From Mesostigma viride (Eukaryota; Streptophyta; Mesostigmatophyceae; Mesostigmatales; Mesostigmataceae), in assembly GCA_009746045.1 (NCBI GenBank), contig RPFO01000026.1, positions 3,963,399 to 4,027,398 of the forward strand: a stretch of 64,000 bases of DNA. The letters run 5' to 3'. The notes beneath the pieces are model-generated. The model searched no databases and was not told where the DNA came from. It saw only the letters and a list, made by a program, of their open reading frames with translations. Of the stretch, positions 28,861-38,780 are shown piece after piece. A program made the translations under genes and the position numbers. Each line of letters begins with the position of its first letter. Position 1 is the first letter of the stretch.

Positions 28861-29220
28861 AAGTGGGTGCACACGGGTGTACACTACGGGTGTACACAGG
28901 TGTACACGCCGGGTGTATTATGTAGTAGAAACAGCCCGGTACATGCTCTACTACCAGTCTGCCACACGCTAAGTGTCGTTGGTATGTAGCTAGTGGCGTG
29001 ACCCACAACGTCGTTGTGGGTCACGCTCCACTTCGGTCTACTGCCACACGCCGTGTCGGCGCTTGGTATCTACATCTATGTGGTGGCGTGACCCACAACG
29101 TCGTTGTGGGTCACGCTCCACTTCGGTCTATGTACTGCCATGCCACACGCTAAGTGTCGGCGCTTGGTATGTAAGCTTATCTTACTGTATTTAGTCATTT
29201 TAGTGGCGTGATCCACAACG
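28861..29220. repeat. Repeats with two copies of a 31-bp palindrome
   Basis: Near-perfect palindromes with 15-bp arms and one central base lie at 28996-29026 and 29086-29116 (arm gcgtgacccacaacg). A decayed third half lies near 29203. They sit in a roughly 90-bp tandem repeat that also contains cgctaagtgtcg and ggcgcttggtat. Confidence 0.8.
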
Positions 29221-29309
29221 AAGCCGATACATGTGTACCCTCATCTGACACTTATGTACTAATACCGTCTCTGACACATATGTAAGTACTGGAAATGCCG
29301 TCTCCCAAG

Positions 29310-29710
29310 GTACGCAATCTACCGACTTGCGTGCTCAAGGGGCCGGTTTTCCCCCGGGTGCGCACTTCTCAGAATCGCACGACCACACCGCGCGCAACCT
29401 GGAGTGTGCGTTTGAAAGAAAACAATGCCATTTCCAAAGGTGTAGGTACGCAATCTATCGACTTTACTAGGGAGTGCGTAACTAGGGAGTGCGCAAGGGG
29501 CCGGTTTCCCCCCGGGTGCGCACTTCTCAGAATCGCACAACCACACCGCGCGCAACCTGGAGTGTGCGTTTGAAAGAAAACAATGCCATTTCCAAAGGTG
29601 TAGGTACGCAATCTATCGACTTTACTAGGGAGTGCGTAACTAGGGAGTGCGCAAGGGGCCGGTTTCCCCCCGGGTGCGCACTTCTCAGAATCGCACGACC
29701 ACACCGTGCA
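29310..29710. repeat. 158-bp tandem repeat, about 2.5 copies
   Basis: Copies start at 29310 (divergent and shorter), 29446 and 29604 with gtacgcaatct. The last two are almost identical. Short ORFs across them are products of the repeat. Confidence 0.85.
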
Positions 29711-29734
29711 ACCTGAAGTGCGTGAATTGGCACC

Positions 29735-30535
29735 GTGCGCGTTTCGGAAATGCACGACTTAGCCATGGCGGCTTTGCACCCGTGCTTGCAATTTACTGTA
29801 CGTTTGCGGACGAATTTCCCGGCCAAACTCAGGAAATAGAGCTTATACGTCCCAAATATGATTCGGATCAATTTTTAGCTCGCGGGGATGCGATTTACCA
29901 CGTGCCGTCAGTGTTCTTGCTGGGAAAAACTGCGATCAGGCAGGTTCGACGGAATTGATTACTACAAGTGCTTTACGGCGCAACCCGGCGGGTGTCTAGG
30001 TTTATTTAATTACTTGTTATCATGCATCGTCGTTGAATATAGGCAGCGGCAGTAAAGATGTGACGATTTTGACCACCCTGTCACATCACAGCTTGTGTGC
30101 CGCAAAGTGCCGCTTTTGCGGGCACTGCCTGGGCCAAGGTAACGTTAGCCATGCAAGGTATGGCTGGTTTATCGTTCCCCCATGGTTTCCTGACGTTTGT
30201 AAATGAATTTAATCTTGTGAGGCGTTGTCACTTTTCAGCCTTGATGATCTTTCTCGACCGTTGCCTGGCCCTCTCTAAAGCCCTCTTTTTTTACCATGCA
30301 AATGCCACACCATGGTGTGGTAGTGCATGTTTCTAACGCTAAATGCGTTGAATAACATTCATAGATGTTATTTATTCTTTTGCTACGTTCATATTGCGTG
30401 ATTGTTTGGCCATGGGCTGCTTCAAGGGTGCTTTCAAGCTTATACGGGTGATAGAAAATCTTGGTGACAAACCATGGGCATAATGTGCCAGTCAGTATGC
30501 TGGCCATGTCATGTCAAAATAAACAGTTTAGCCAG
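29735..30535 (+). pseudogene. Exon-like gene fragment shared with the TTAA element at 53414
   Basis: About 800 bp aligns with 53660-54460. Two stretches look like exons. The first, after an AG at about 29830, reads EIELIRPKYDSDQFLARGD, and the other copy reads EIDLTCPKDDINQFLARGD, aligned without gaps and followed by GT. The second reads VPQSAAFAGTAWAK against VPQSATFAGTAWAK, each followed by AAG|GTAACG. Unaligned sequence lies between. This is what a captured fragment of a split gene would look like. The product is not recognised. Confidence 0.4.
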
Positions 30536-30564
30536 GAGGAGGAGGATTATAAGATGCTGAGCTG

Positions 30565-30780
30565 GGCTTACAACTGTTTAGGGTTTAGGGTTGTGATGGT
30601 TGGATGGTTGGGGGCTGCAGCTAGCGTGCGTGGATAAATAGTGGTTGGATGGTGAGGATTTGCTGCCATGTGTGCATGGATGGTGGTGGGATGGTGGGGG
30701 GTTGCAGCCATGCATGCGTGGATGGTGGTGGGATGGTGGGGGGTGCAGCCATGCGTGCATGGATGGTGGTTGCAACTGCC
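30565..30780 (-). repeat. About 42-bp minisatellite, inverted arm
   Basis: Units read ggatggtggttggatggtgg...gcagccatg on the plus strand, the reverse complement of the repeat at 31260-31870. TTTAGGGTTTAGGG at about 30578-30592 lies at its edge and resembles two plant telomere repeats. Confidence 0.85.
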
Positions 30781-30821
30781 CATTGTTCATGATCCAAGAA
30801 ATTTACGGCTAGACTATGCGA

Positions 30822-31190
30822 AGTTGAATTGAATTATTTAAATTGAATAGAATTGAATTGAACTGAACTGACTTGAATTGACTTGAATTGAATTGACTTG
30901 AATTGAATTGACTTGAATTGAATTGAATTGAATTGAATTGAATTGAATTGAATTGAATTGAATTGAATTGAATTGAATTGAATTGAATTGAATTGAATTG
31001 AATTGAATTGAATTGAATTGAATTGAATTGAATTGAATTGAATTGAATTGAATTGATTGAATTGAATTGTCAATTGAACTGTCAATTGAGTTGTCAATTG
31101 AATTGTCAATTGAGTTGTCAATTGAATTGTCAATTGAATTGTCAATTGAATTGTCAATTCAATTGTCAATTGTCAATTGTCAATTGAACT
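30822..31190. repeat. AATTG microsatellite with TGTCAATTGAAT tail
   Basis: Nearly pure AATTG repeats run from about 30913 to 31055, with degenerate copies on the left and a different repeat (TGTCAATTGAAT) on the right. The ORF on the minus strand (repeating FNSIQ) is a product of the repeat. Confidence 0.95.
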
Positions 31191-31259
31191 AAATTTCGTC
31201 TCATTTAATCAGTAAGCTTACTTTAATCCATTAATTATAATCCATGACTTAGAAGTATC

Positions 31260-31870
31260 AAGAAGTCCCTACATCCCCACCATCAAGGACTCCCTACACC
31301 CCCATCATCCAACTACCATCCACGCACGCATGGCTGCAACCCCCCACTATCAAACCATCATCCACGCACACATGGCTGCAGCCCACCACCATCAAACAAC
31401 CATTAATGCATGCATGGCAGCATCCCCCCACCATCCAACCACCATCCACGCATGCATGGCTGCACCCCCCACCATCCAACCACCATCCACGCACACATGG
31501 CTGCAACCCCCCATCTTCCAACCACCATCCACGCACACATGGCTGCAACCCCCCACCATCAAACCACCATCGGCACGCATGCATGGCAGCAAAACCTCAC
31601 CATCCAACCACCATCCACGCATGCATGGCTGAACCCCCCACAATCCAACCACCATCCACGCACAACACATGGCTGCAACCCCCCACCATCCAACCATCAT
31701 CCACGCACACATGGCTGCAGCCCACCACCATCAAACAACCATTAGTGCATGCATGGCAGCAATCCCTCGCCATCCAACCACCATCCACACACGCATTGCT
31801 GCAGCCCCCCACCATTCAAGCACCATCCACGCACATACGCCATCACCTCCTACAGTAATGTCCAACCACC
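31260..31870 (+). repeat. About 42-bp minisatellite, direct arm
   Basis: About 13 units of accatccacgcacacatggc plus a CCCCCCACC block. They are open in several frames because of composition. Together with the inverted arm at 30565-30780 they flank the AATTG tract. Confidence 0.9.
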
Positions 31871-33007
31871 ATCCACAAAGCACGGGGCTTATGGATTACA
31901 AGGCATTCAGCACGCCTGAATGCATGTAAGGCATGGACCACAAAATTTGCAGATGGCATGCTGAGAAAAGTAAAATCTGATTAAAATGTAGCAATGCCGT
32001 TAATAACAGCAATAACGCCTAGAAACTGACCAGTCTTTTGCACGCTTCTTGGAACAAGGACGCCGCCACCAGGCAGGTCAGGTCGGTTTCCTGACTACGC
32101 AATATAGACTCTCTAATACAAACTTTAAAAAATAAATGAAGCACGTGCAGCAAAATCAATGTCTTCCTGGCCAGTTCTCGACAATCTTACAAGCACGCCA
32201 CCGGAAACGTTAGTCAAAATAGCAAAAGCTGCGGGAAATTTGGCGAGGAAACAAAACGGCGAACAAAACGGTAAGAACATCCCGGAGATGACGCTAAAAC
32301 CAAGCCATAACGGACTGTTCAAGCGCAAACAGATTGGTAGATGAGGTGCAGAAAAAGAGCCTTCCGCAGCAGGCCTGATTACCTGCCTGGCACGCGAGGA
32401 AAGCGAGTTAACCATGGCAGGCTGGAATGCGCTTCGCGCAGGCCTGCTTACTTTACCTCCGAAGGAAACCGGAAATGGCCACAAATCAAAGCTAATTCGC
32501 TTGATTCCTATTTCCTCACTTTAAACCCCTCCCTTCTGCGTCGTTCAATACCAGGAATCTTGGCTATCACTCTGGCAAGAAGCCAATCTAATATATTCAT
32601 CGCGGCCAGATTTGCGAATCAGACCCCCTCGCAACCGTGGGTTAAAGAAGGGCAGCGGTCTTTCATACCTAATGCATATTTCGTCAACAAAACATCTTTT
32701 GGAGTATCTTTCATACAGCATCGATCTCCATAACTTTTTTGCATTTCGGCCGACAAATTAGGCAAGTTTTCATGGAACGCGCACCGCCATGGCCACCTTC
32801 GCACGTATACACTACACAGCCAGGCCCCTTTTACGTTCTGTACTTCTGTAGGTACATTACGTGTTGGGCCGGTGGTCAGCTCGTAACAAGTCAGTCAGTC
32901 TGTCTCGTGCGGAACTTCAAGTACGAAATTCGCCACCACTTTGGGCCGTATCGGTCCTTGGTAGTTACGCAACAAACATTCGATCGGTCGCCGTGGAAAG
33001 TACCATT
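31871..33007. other. Right interior of the GTAC element, nothing recognised
   Basis: Unique sequence with two small plus-strand ORFs and no domain that I recognise. The last 100 bp repeat the TTGCGTAA motif seen near the left end. Confidence 0.5.
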
Positions 33008-33043
33008 GTTGCGTAACTAGTTGCGTTACCGCGGGTTGGTACT
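33008..33043 (-). repeat. Right TIR of the GTAC element
   Basis: 36 bp, the exact reverse complement of the left TIR, followed by GTAC (33044-33047) and a normal minisatellite unit. Confidence 0.95.
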
Positions 33044-33745
33044 GTACATACACCATGCACGCAAGGGGCGGCTGCACACACATGTACATACACCGCGCAC
33101 GCAAGGGGCGAGTGCAAACACATGTACATACACCGCGCACGCAAGGGGCAACTGCCCGCACATGTACATCCACCGCGCACGCAAGGGGCGGCTGCACACA
33201 CATGTACACACACCATGCACGCAAGGACAAGGATGCACACACATGTACACACACCATGCACGCAAGGGGCGGCTGCACACACACGTACACACACCGCGCA
33301 CGCAAGGGGCGAGTGCAAACACATGTACATACACCATGCACGCAAGGACAAGGATGCACACACATGTACACACACCATGCACGCAAGGGGCGGCTGCACA
33401 CACACGTACATACACAATGCACGGTTGGGGCGACGGCACTCACATGTACATACACCATGCACGCAAGGACAAGGATGCACACACATGTACATACACCGCG
33501 CACGCAAGGGGCGGCTGCACACACACGTACATACACCGCGCACGCAAGGGGCGAGTGCAAACACATGTACATACACCGCGCACGCAAGGGGCGGCTGCAC
33601 ACACACGTACACACACCATGCACGCAAGGGCCGGCATGCACACACACGTACATACACCGCGCACGCAAGGGGCGGCTGCACAGAAACGTACACACACCGC
33701 GCACGCAAGGGCCGGCTGCACACACATGTACATACACCTTGCACG
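33044..33745. repeat. 40-bp minisatellite array, segment 4 (right edge)
   Basis: About 17 divergent units, the true end of the array. It stops at ccttgcacgtacaacacac. Confidence 0.95.
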
Positions 33746-33900
33746 TACAACACACAACACACACACACAACAAAAAATTATATACACACACACACGCACA
33801 CGCACACGCACACGCACACGCACACGCACACGCACACGCACAACACACACAACACACACAACACACACACGCACACGTGAACAACACACACACACAACAA
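33746..33900. repeat. CA/CACACG microsatellite
   Basis: acacac, then cacacg repeats (about 33781-33840), then acaacacacac. It adjoins the satellite edge and may be the kind of seed the CA-rich 40-bp unit grew from. Confidence 0.9.
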
Positions 33901-34007
33901 TTATAATATTAGTGTAGTATATCAAACAAAATAGTAATAAAGTATTTGCAAGCGTACTTCGTGTGAATTATGTGTAGACGAGAATAGAAGCTAAACAAAA
34001 CTCTAAT

Positions 34008-34075
34008 GGAGAAAGAGGGATTCGAACCCTTGGGAAAGTTACCCCATACATAGCATTCCACTCGGACATTTCTCC
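34008..34075 (-). pseudogene. tRNA-Ser-like gene lacking an anticodon arm
   Basis: The minus strand pairs GGAGAAA (34069-34075) with TTTCTCC (34008-34014), a perfect 7-bp acceptor stem. It has a D-arm-like CCGAGTGG, a long variable arm (TGGGG...CCCCA type) and a T arm GGGTTCGAATCCC with an intact B box. TTTT follows 3'. About 20 nt that should form the anticodon stem are missing (68 nt in total). It could be a tRNA-Ser pseudogene or the head of a SINE. Confidence 0.6.
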
Positions 34076-34099
34076 GAAAAAAAGGTCACGTAAGCTAAG

Positions 34100-34170
34100 G
34101 GTGGAGAGTTAAGGGTGTAGGTTGTAGGATGTATGGTGTAGGGTGTAGGGTGTAGGGTGTAGGGTGTCTT
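34100..34170. repeat. Telomere-like heptamer tract (GTGTAGG)
   Basis: About five copies of gtgtagg with flanking degenerate versions. It resembles a degenerate TTTAGGG tract, but is too short and different to call an interstitial telomere. Confidence 0.5.
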
Positions 34171-34489
34171 GAGCTTTCTTTTTTGAGATCAATAGAGTCC
34201 CCTTCCATGATCATGTGCGTGATCTGGTTATGATTTTCATCTATGGCGTGTGTGGCCACATCGTGTATTTACAACTTTCTAGCCATGGATAACTAGGTAA
34301 CCATAAATTGGTTACCATGATAACTAGGTAAAAACGTGTTGGTTTCAGAATACATGTGATCGCTGCATTGTCATCTACAATGTACAAATCAATCACGGAT
34401 TTCGGGGCTACGGATTTCGGGGCTAAGTTTTTGTGGGTAGAGATTGGCAAGGGTGTCTTTATCTTGCCACTTGGTCACTTGGTGTGCAT

Positions 34490-34820
34490 TACGTCTGTTC
34501 TTGCGTTGGAGTCAAAAAACTGTCCGTGTGTGGTGGTGGACTTTTCCTCACGGGCAGTCGCCATATGTCATACAAGCACTTGTTCGGCGTACCACTAGCT
34601 CATGTATGTCACCATTGTAATTTTGCGTTGTAACAGCATTTCTCGGAGCCAACGGCCGTTGGACTCAAAAAACTGACCGTGTGTGGTGGTGGACTTTTCC
34701 TCACGGGCAGTCGCCATATGTCATACAAGCACTTGTTCGGCGTACCACTAGCTCGTGGATGTCACCATTGTAATTTTGAGTTGTAACAGCATTTCTCGGA
34801 GCCAACGGCCGTTGGACTTC
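34490..34820. repeat. 158-159-bp tandem duplication with 14-bp palindromes
   Basis: The segment containing ctgtccgtgtgtggtggtgg (about 34515) is repeated near 34674 with few changes. Each copy ends with the perfect palindrome CCAACGGCCGTTGG (34649-34662 and 34802-34815). Confidence 0.85.
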
Positions 34821-35059
34821 GAAAAACTGATAGCCTTGTCTGAAGGTGTGTGCGTGAATGGCACATGTGCATCGTCGGGGGGAGTTTTCTCAAGAGCCAC
34901 ATGTGGTAGTGTAAGGTGGGCATGCTTAGTGCGTACGGGTGGGAGGGACAAGAGGTGCAGAAGTTGACGGCTTTTGACCTTGGGAAATGACACGGCACAC
35001 ATAAGACAACAAAGTGATAATTTTAATGTCTTTACGGGTGTACTGTCAATTTCTCCGAG

Positions 35060-35073
35060 CCAACGGCCGTTGG
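35060..35073. promoter_or_regulatory. CCAACGGCCGTTGG palindrome, third copy
   Basis: A perfect 14-bp palindrome preceded by ctccgag, as in the two upstream copies. Degenerate relatives lie at 35312-35323 and 36367-36380. The spacing and repeat context suggest part of a dispersed repeat or a protein-binding site; no gene is attached. Confidence 0.4.
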
Positions 35074-35329
35074 ACTCTCGAAACTCTCCTGTCTACAAAG
35101 TGTGTGCGTGCGATGGCACTTGTTCCATGTGCCGGGGGGGGGTGAGAAATCTGTCGTTAATTTGTGCCTCGTCGGGGTGGGCATGCATGAATTTGTGCCT
35201 CGTCGGGGTGGACATGCATGAAAGCATTTTCATTGGTACTCGGGGTTCAATATTTTTGTCTTGCTGTTGAAACGTCGACGTGCTCTTCTCCTGCTCTTTT
35301 TTTTTCCTACTCAACGGCCGTTGGTGCTT

Positions 35330-36844
35330 TTAAACTTGCCCAGCGTTATGACTAGGATGCCCTTCTTTACTGCTAGCCACCGCCCCTTGTGTACAATGCT
35401 AGAATTAGGCCGGGGTAATGGTACACGTCCACCGCGTCCCCAGTGCAAGGTTCGTGAATGCGCTGGTTCGTAAAAAATTCGGCACTTGGAAGGTTCGAAC
35501 ACCTGACCCCACTTTCGTTATTTCAACATGCCCTGAACGAAAAAGCTGCGTAAAGGATACATTAACCGTTCCCTGTTATTCTTGATTATATTATTGCGAT
35601 ATCATGGACGTACACACGCGGTTGGTGGTCCGTACTTGCCAACTGCACTTGCAAACTGACTGACTGACTGCCTCCGTTACGCACTTGCGTGTGTTTCCGT
35701 ACTTGCCAACTGAACTTGCAAACTGACTGAATGACTGCCTCCGTTACGACTAACAAGTGAACGACGAGTGAGCTACTAAAGTTTTGTTCAGTTCATTGTG
35801 TCTATATGTACATAGCCGTTTCTTCAAAACCGTTGCGTGGATACCTTGATTCTGGGTTCGCTGATACTTGTTTCCCATTTTAAATCTCCCGTCCATAATT
35901 GGATACATGTAATGTAGGAGGATACCCACTTGCCCGAAATCCGCGTAACGGGTGATTAGTACTGCTGTAAGCGGAACCACAGACAAATCTGTCTAACGGG
36001 CTAACATTATTGTCCTTCATGTACTGGTTTTTGCACGCAGGACGCCATTCGCAACACCGCCTGACGGAGTCGGATGGACCGGACGTGCGTGAGGCTGCTG
36101 TTCACAGTCGTGAAGTTGGCAGACATTAATATCAACACGGTCACGAGAATTCGTCCAGAGAATAATTGATGCTTGTGACGTGCTCGACGGCTGCGATGAC
36201 CGAGATGATGCGTGTAGTGCACAGCGTCCGAGACGTCGCGACACCCGTGGCTGTCCTGTTGATGCGAACGCACGGTGACGAGACGGAGCCCATTATATAG
36301 GTGGATTACAAGTTAGAACGGCCCTCGCGGTTGCACTGTTTAATCGCGAACGTGGATTTTGCGGAGCCGACGGCCGTTGGGGATTGGAAATCTGATGATA
36401 TCGGGGCTGCGCACGACATCGAGGAACTGGGGATCGACGTAGGTCTACAGGCTCACTTGTCCGTCAACATGTATGGCCTCGCTTGACTGTCATCATCTTG
36501 ACATGTACATAACTAGTTCATATACCATGCATTTGACACTGCCTGCACGTGGATTTTCCAGACATACATTGAGGGTAATTATAACTCGAAAGCACTACGT
36601 ACGATTGAGACGTCCGGTCGTAGAGCAGATGCACTGGAGCTTTCTGATCTTCCAATTGATGGGTCTGTAATTATGTGAGATATTCAGATATCGCGATGAC
36701 TCGAGCATCGATGCATGGAATGTAATAATGTATTTCATTCAATTATACATCCAATTTAACTCCGCAATTGAGGGGCACACATGTCCATCAGCCCGAGACA
36801 ACATTTCCCAAGTAATTTTCGATTAGTGATTTAGTGTGGGCCTT
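35330..36844. other. Unique DNA with no supported gene
   Basis: A roughly 70-bp segment (ttgccaactg...ctccgttacg) is duplicated at about 35636-35690 and 35702-35748. A minus-strand ORF of 88 codons (36007-36273) has one hydrophobic stretch but no recognisable domain. Confidence 0.6.
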
Positions 36845-36896
36845 CCCGGCACTGAACGCAAAGGTTTTCACCTTTGCGGAGTGTCTGATCAGAATA
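36845..36896. repeat. 52-bp direct repeat, copy 1
   Basis: Identical to 37245-37296, exactly 400 bp away, beginning cccggcactgaacgc. The interval holds a B-box-like AGTTCGATTCC (about 37188) and gtagtactcctacacacag, which recurs at 49865 beside a LINE tail. This suggests a dispersed, tRNA-like repeat. Confidence 0.8.
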
Positions 36897-37244
36897 TACG
36901 CTTGGCTGATTTCGATAGTACCGGCTACGCCCCCTTCTACTAAAAAGAAGGATTCAGCCGTGTTCAGCCCGTCTCACGGTGCGAGACTGAACAAGTCTCG
37001 CGTGCAGACACGTGTGTAGTACTCCTACACACAGATCTCGAGTGATTTATCTAGTACCAAATCCGAAAGGCTTGCATCACTCCCCGGACAGGAGAACTTT
37101 TGCGGATGACTGTAGGTGTAAGTTGGCGATGCCATGGTAACCGGAGACGTCCGTCCTATAGTCAGCAAAATTGGTGCGAGAGGTCCCCAGTTCGATTCCG
37201 GTTGGATTCATTTGCAGATCGCGTTTTTTCCGCGTTTTCCGCGG

Positions 37245-37296
37245 CCCGGCACTGAACGCAAAGGTTTTCACCTTTGCGGAGTGTCTGATCAGAATA
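37245..37296. repeat. 52-bp direct repeat, copy 2
   Basis: The second copy, followed by different DNA, so the pair frames a 348-bp interval and could be the ends of a small element. Confidence 0.8.
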
Positions 37297-37704
37297 TTAT
37301 TACATCAAGACTCGGGTCTGCTGCGGCACCATGCTTGGTATTTCCATGGTGTTTCGACTTCTTAACACATGTTTATTTATTCCGAACGCCCGGACTCTCG
37401 GCTAAACCGAGATTTGTGCATACTTTTACTGGGTAGCTCCGCCGGGCATGATGGTGCCTGCAAATAGCGTAAGGCGTGACCGAGGCTATTGCTACGGTAT
37501 GCTGTATTTTCCTGGAAATGGCCTCTGCCACCGGCTCAATAGTGCTTGCAGGCGTAAGTATATCGTGTTTCTACCTAGTTTCTGCCAGTTTTCCACTTAT
37601 TTCTACCGACCTCTGCCCAGCCTCTCTAAGACCGCCATCCTACTCGACGTTGCTTGCATGTCAGCCATAGCAGGTTGCAGTTGTGCAGTATTTAGGTGCT
37701 GTAT

Positions 37705-38143
37705 ACGCCGCCCTTGGTCTGGCCGGCCCCCAGCGGCTTGGCCAGCCAGGGCGACACATTCTGACCTGGCCTGGCCCCGAGGGCATTCCCAAAAGGGTAG
37801 GGAAACCTGTCACGAACTACATCCAGATGTTGCTGGACGACCTATAGTGGTCCCAGCCCAGTTTGAGCTATCTACTCTCTCTCCCGTCTTTGGACTGCCA
37901 TGCAGGACAAGACGCGGTGGAAGAAGATTGTCAAGGCGCACACGCCCGACCCTGTGGGCAAGCCCCCTCCCCCCAAGCGGAGGAGGCGTTTTGATGAGTA
38001 GTGTAGTGAGGATTTTCTAGAGTAGATAGCTTAGAGTTAGGATAGTTCGATTACGCGGCTTCCTCCACCCCATCCATCATGGAATATGTGCTACATGATC
38101 TCCCCACGGAGGCATGTTATAATTTAATTTAATTTAATTTAAT
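37705..38143 (+). pseudogene. 5'-truncated LINE, C-terminus of RT ORF and 3' end
   Basis: With frame repair the sequence encodes the tail LGLAGPQRLGQPGRHILTWP, then WTAMQDKTRWKKIVKAH and GKPPPPKRRRRFDE, matching the minus-strand copy at 52352-52663. Stops and frameshifts break it. The 3' UTR ends in a ctccccacggag hairpin and an AATTT repeat tail. Only the last part of the element was inserted, as is typical for target-primed reverse transcription. Confidence 0.75.
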
Positions 38144-38679
38144 ACGTCGTCAAGCCGTGCATATATCGTGAGGATTGGATGTTGATGGTTTATAATGCGT
38201 TGATTGTGCAAGAAGATCAGCTAGGTGCCCATAATCATGGTGTATAATCATGTGTTGTTAGCATCTTGCCACCATTTGCTAGCATGCATTCCAGCGTCAT
38301 CTTTGCCTGCATGTAAGCTCATGGATCACTCACTGACCTATCCAAGCCTTGCATTACACGTGCCTCTTTCTGTCAGTATTGCACGCGTTTTATGGAATGA
38401 AAACCCAGCACCTCCGTTCCCACGAGGCATGTGCTCAACACGTTGTGAGAGTGGATGATGCTTAATTTGGCTATGGCTGCCTGATTCAGTCATATTAGGT
38501 CATCCAGTCATGATGTTTGATGCATGTTTGATGCATGCAGTATAACTTATACAACACCTATTTTCAACGTTTTGACCCTCCAAGCTCACTATGGCCCCGT
38601 TTATGGGGCTCGTGTCGTTGCGTCATGTTGTGAAGCCGCTCTCATTTTTCCCACTGCATTGTACTGCGTTGTAATTGTG
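38144..38679. other. Intergenic DNA, nothing recognised
   Basis: AT-rich unique sequence with no long ORF, repeat or RNA motif that I could support. Confidence 0.6.
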
Positions 38680-38780
38680 ATTAATTAATTAATTAATTAA
38701 TTAATAGACACGTGACTGCGTCACGTGAGCGTAAGTCCTCAGTGGGAGGGGAACATGGGATGGAATGGATTAATTAATAA
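38680..38780 (-). repeat. Retroposon 3' tail with TTAA repeats
   Basis: A roughly 90-bp module (TTAATTAA tract, the hairpin cacgtgactgcgtcacgtg, gtcctcagtgggagggg and a second TTAA tract) is nearly identical to 49586-49668. It looks like a 3' end of a truncated retroposon. Confidence 0.6.

Larger units (their letters stand above)
27781..33043. mobile_element. DNA transposon with 36-bp TIRs and GTAC duplication, no transposase seen
   Basis: The 5263-bp element has perfect 36-bp inverted ends (27781-27816 and 33008-33043, beginning AGTACCAACCCGCGGTAACG) and is inserted into the minisatellite with a 4-bp GTAC duplication. Four-base duplications are known for Sola- and Ginger-type elements, but no DDE motif was recognised, so it is probably non-autonomous or its transposase is intron-split. 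TTGCGTAA and cgcaac motifs recur near both ends. The interior holds hairpins, a 158-bp tandem repeat, an exon-like gene fragment, inverted minisatellites and an AATTG tract. Two small ORFs (32159-32344 and 32341-32733, plus strand) have no recognisable domain. Confidence 0.85.

Noticed and set aside
30834-31169. 111-codon ORF repeating FNSIQ
   Set aside because: It is the translation of the AATTG microsatellite.
31294-31929. Several Pro/His- or Gly/Cys-rich ORFs
   Set aside because: They are products of the 42-bp minisatellite, open in several frames on both strands.
34099-34170. Interstitial telomere
   Set aside because: The repeat is GTGTAGG rather than TTTAGGG and only about five copies long. 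The two TTTAGGG units near 30580 are also too few.
35478-35515. aaggttcgaacacctgacc as an antisense tRNA end
   Set aside because: It has a weak B-box resemblance only; no acceptor stem pairs.
36007-36273. 88-codon minus-strand ORF with TATATAA about 20 bp upstream
   Set aside because: It has one hydrophobic stretch, no family match, and the TATA-like sequence is too close to the ATG. Probably chance.
37130-37215. Possible tRNA gene with AGTTCGATTCC
   Set aside because: There is a B-box-like sequence, but no acceptor stem or cloverleaf can be drawn. It may be a tRNA-derived repeat, but I cannot support it.
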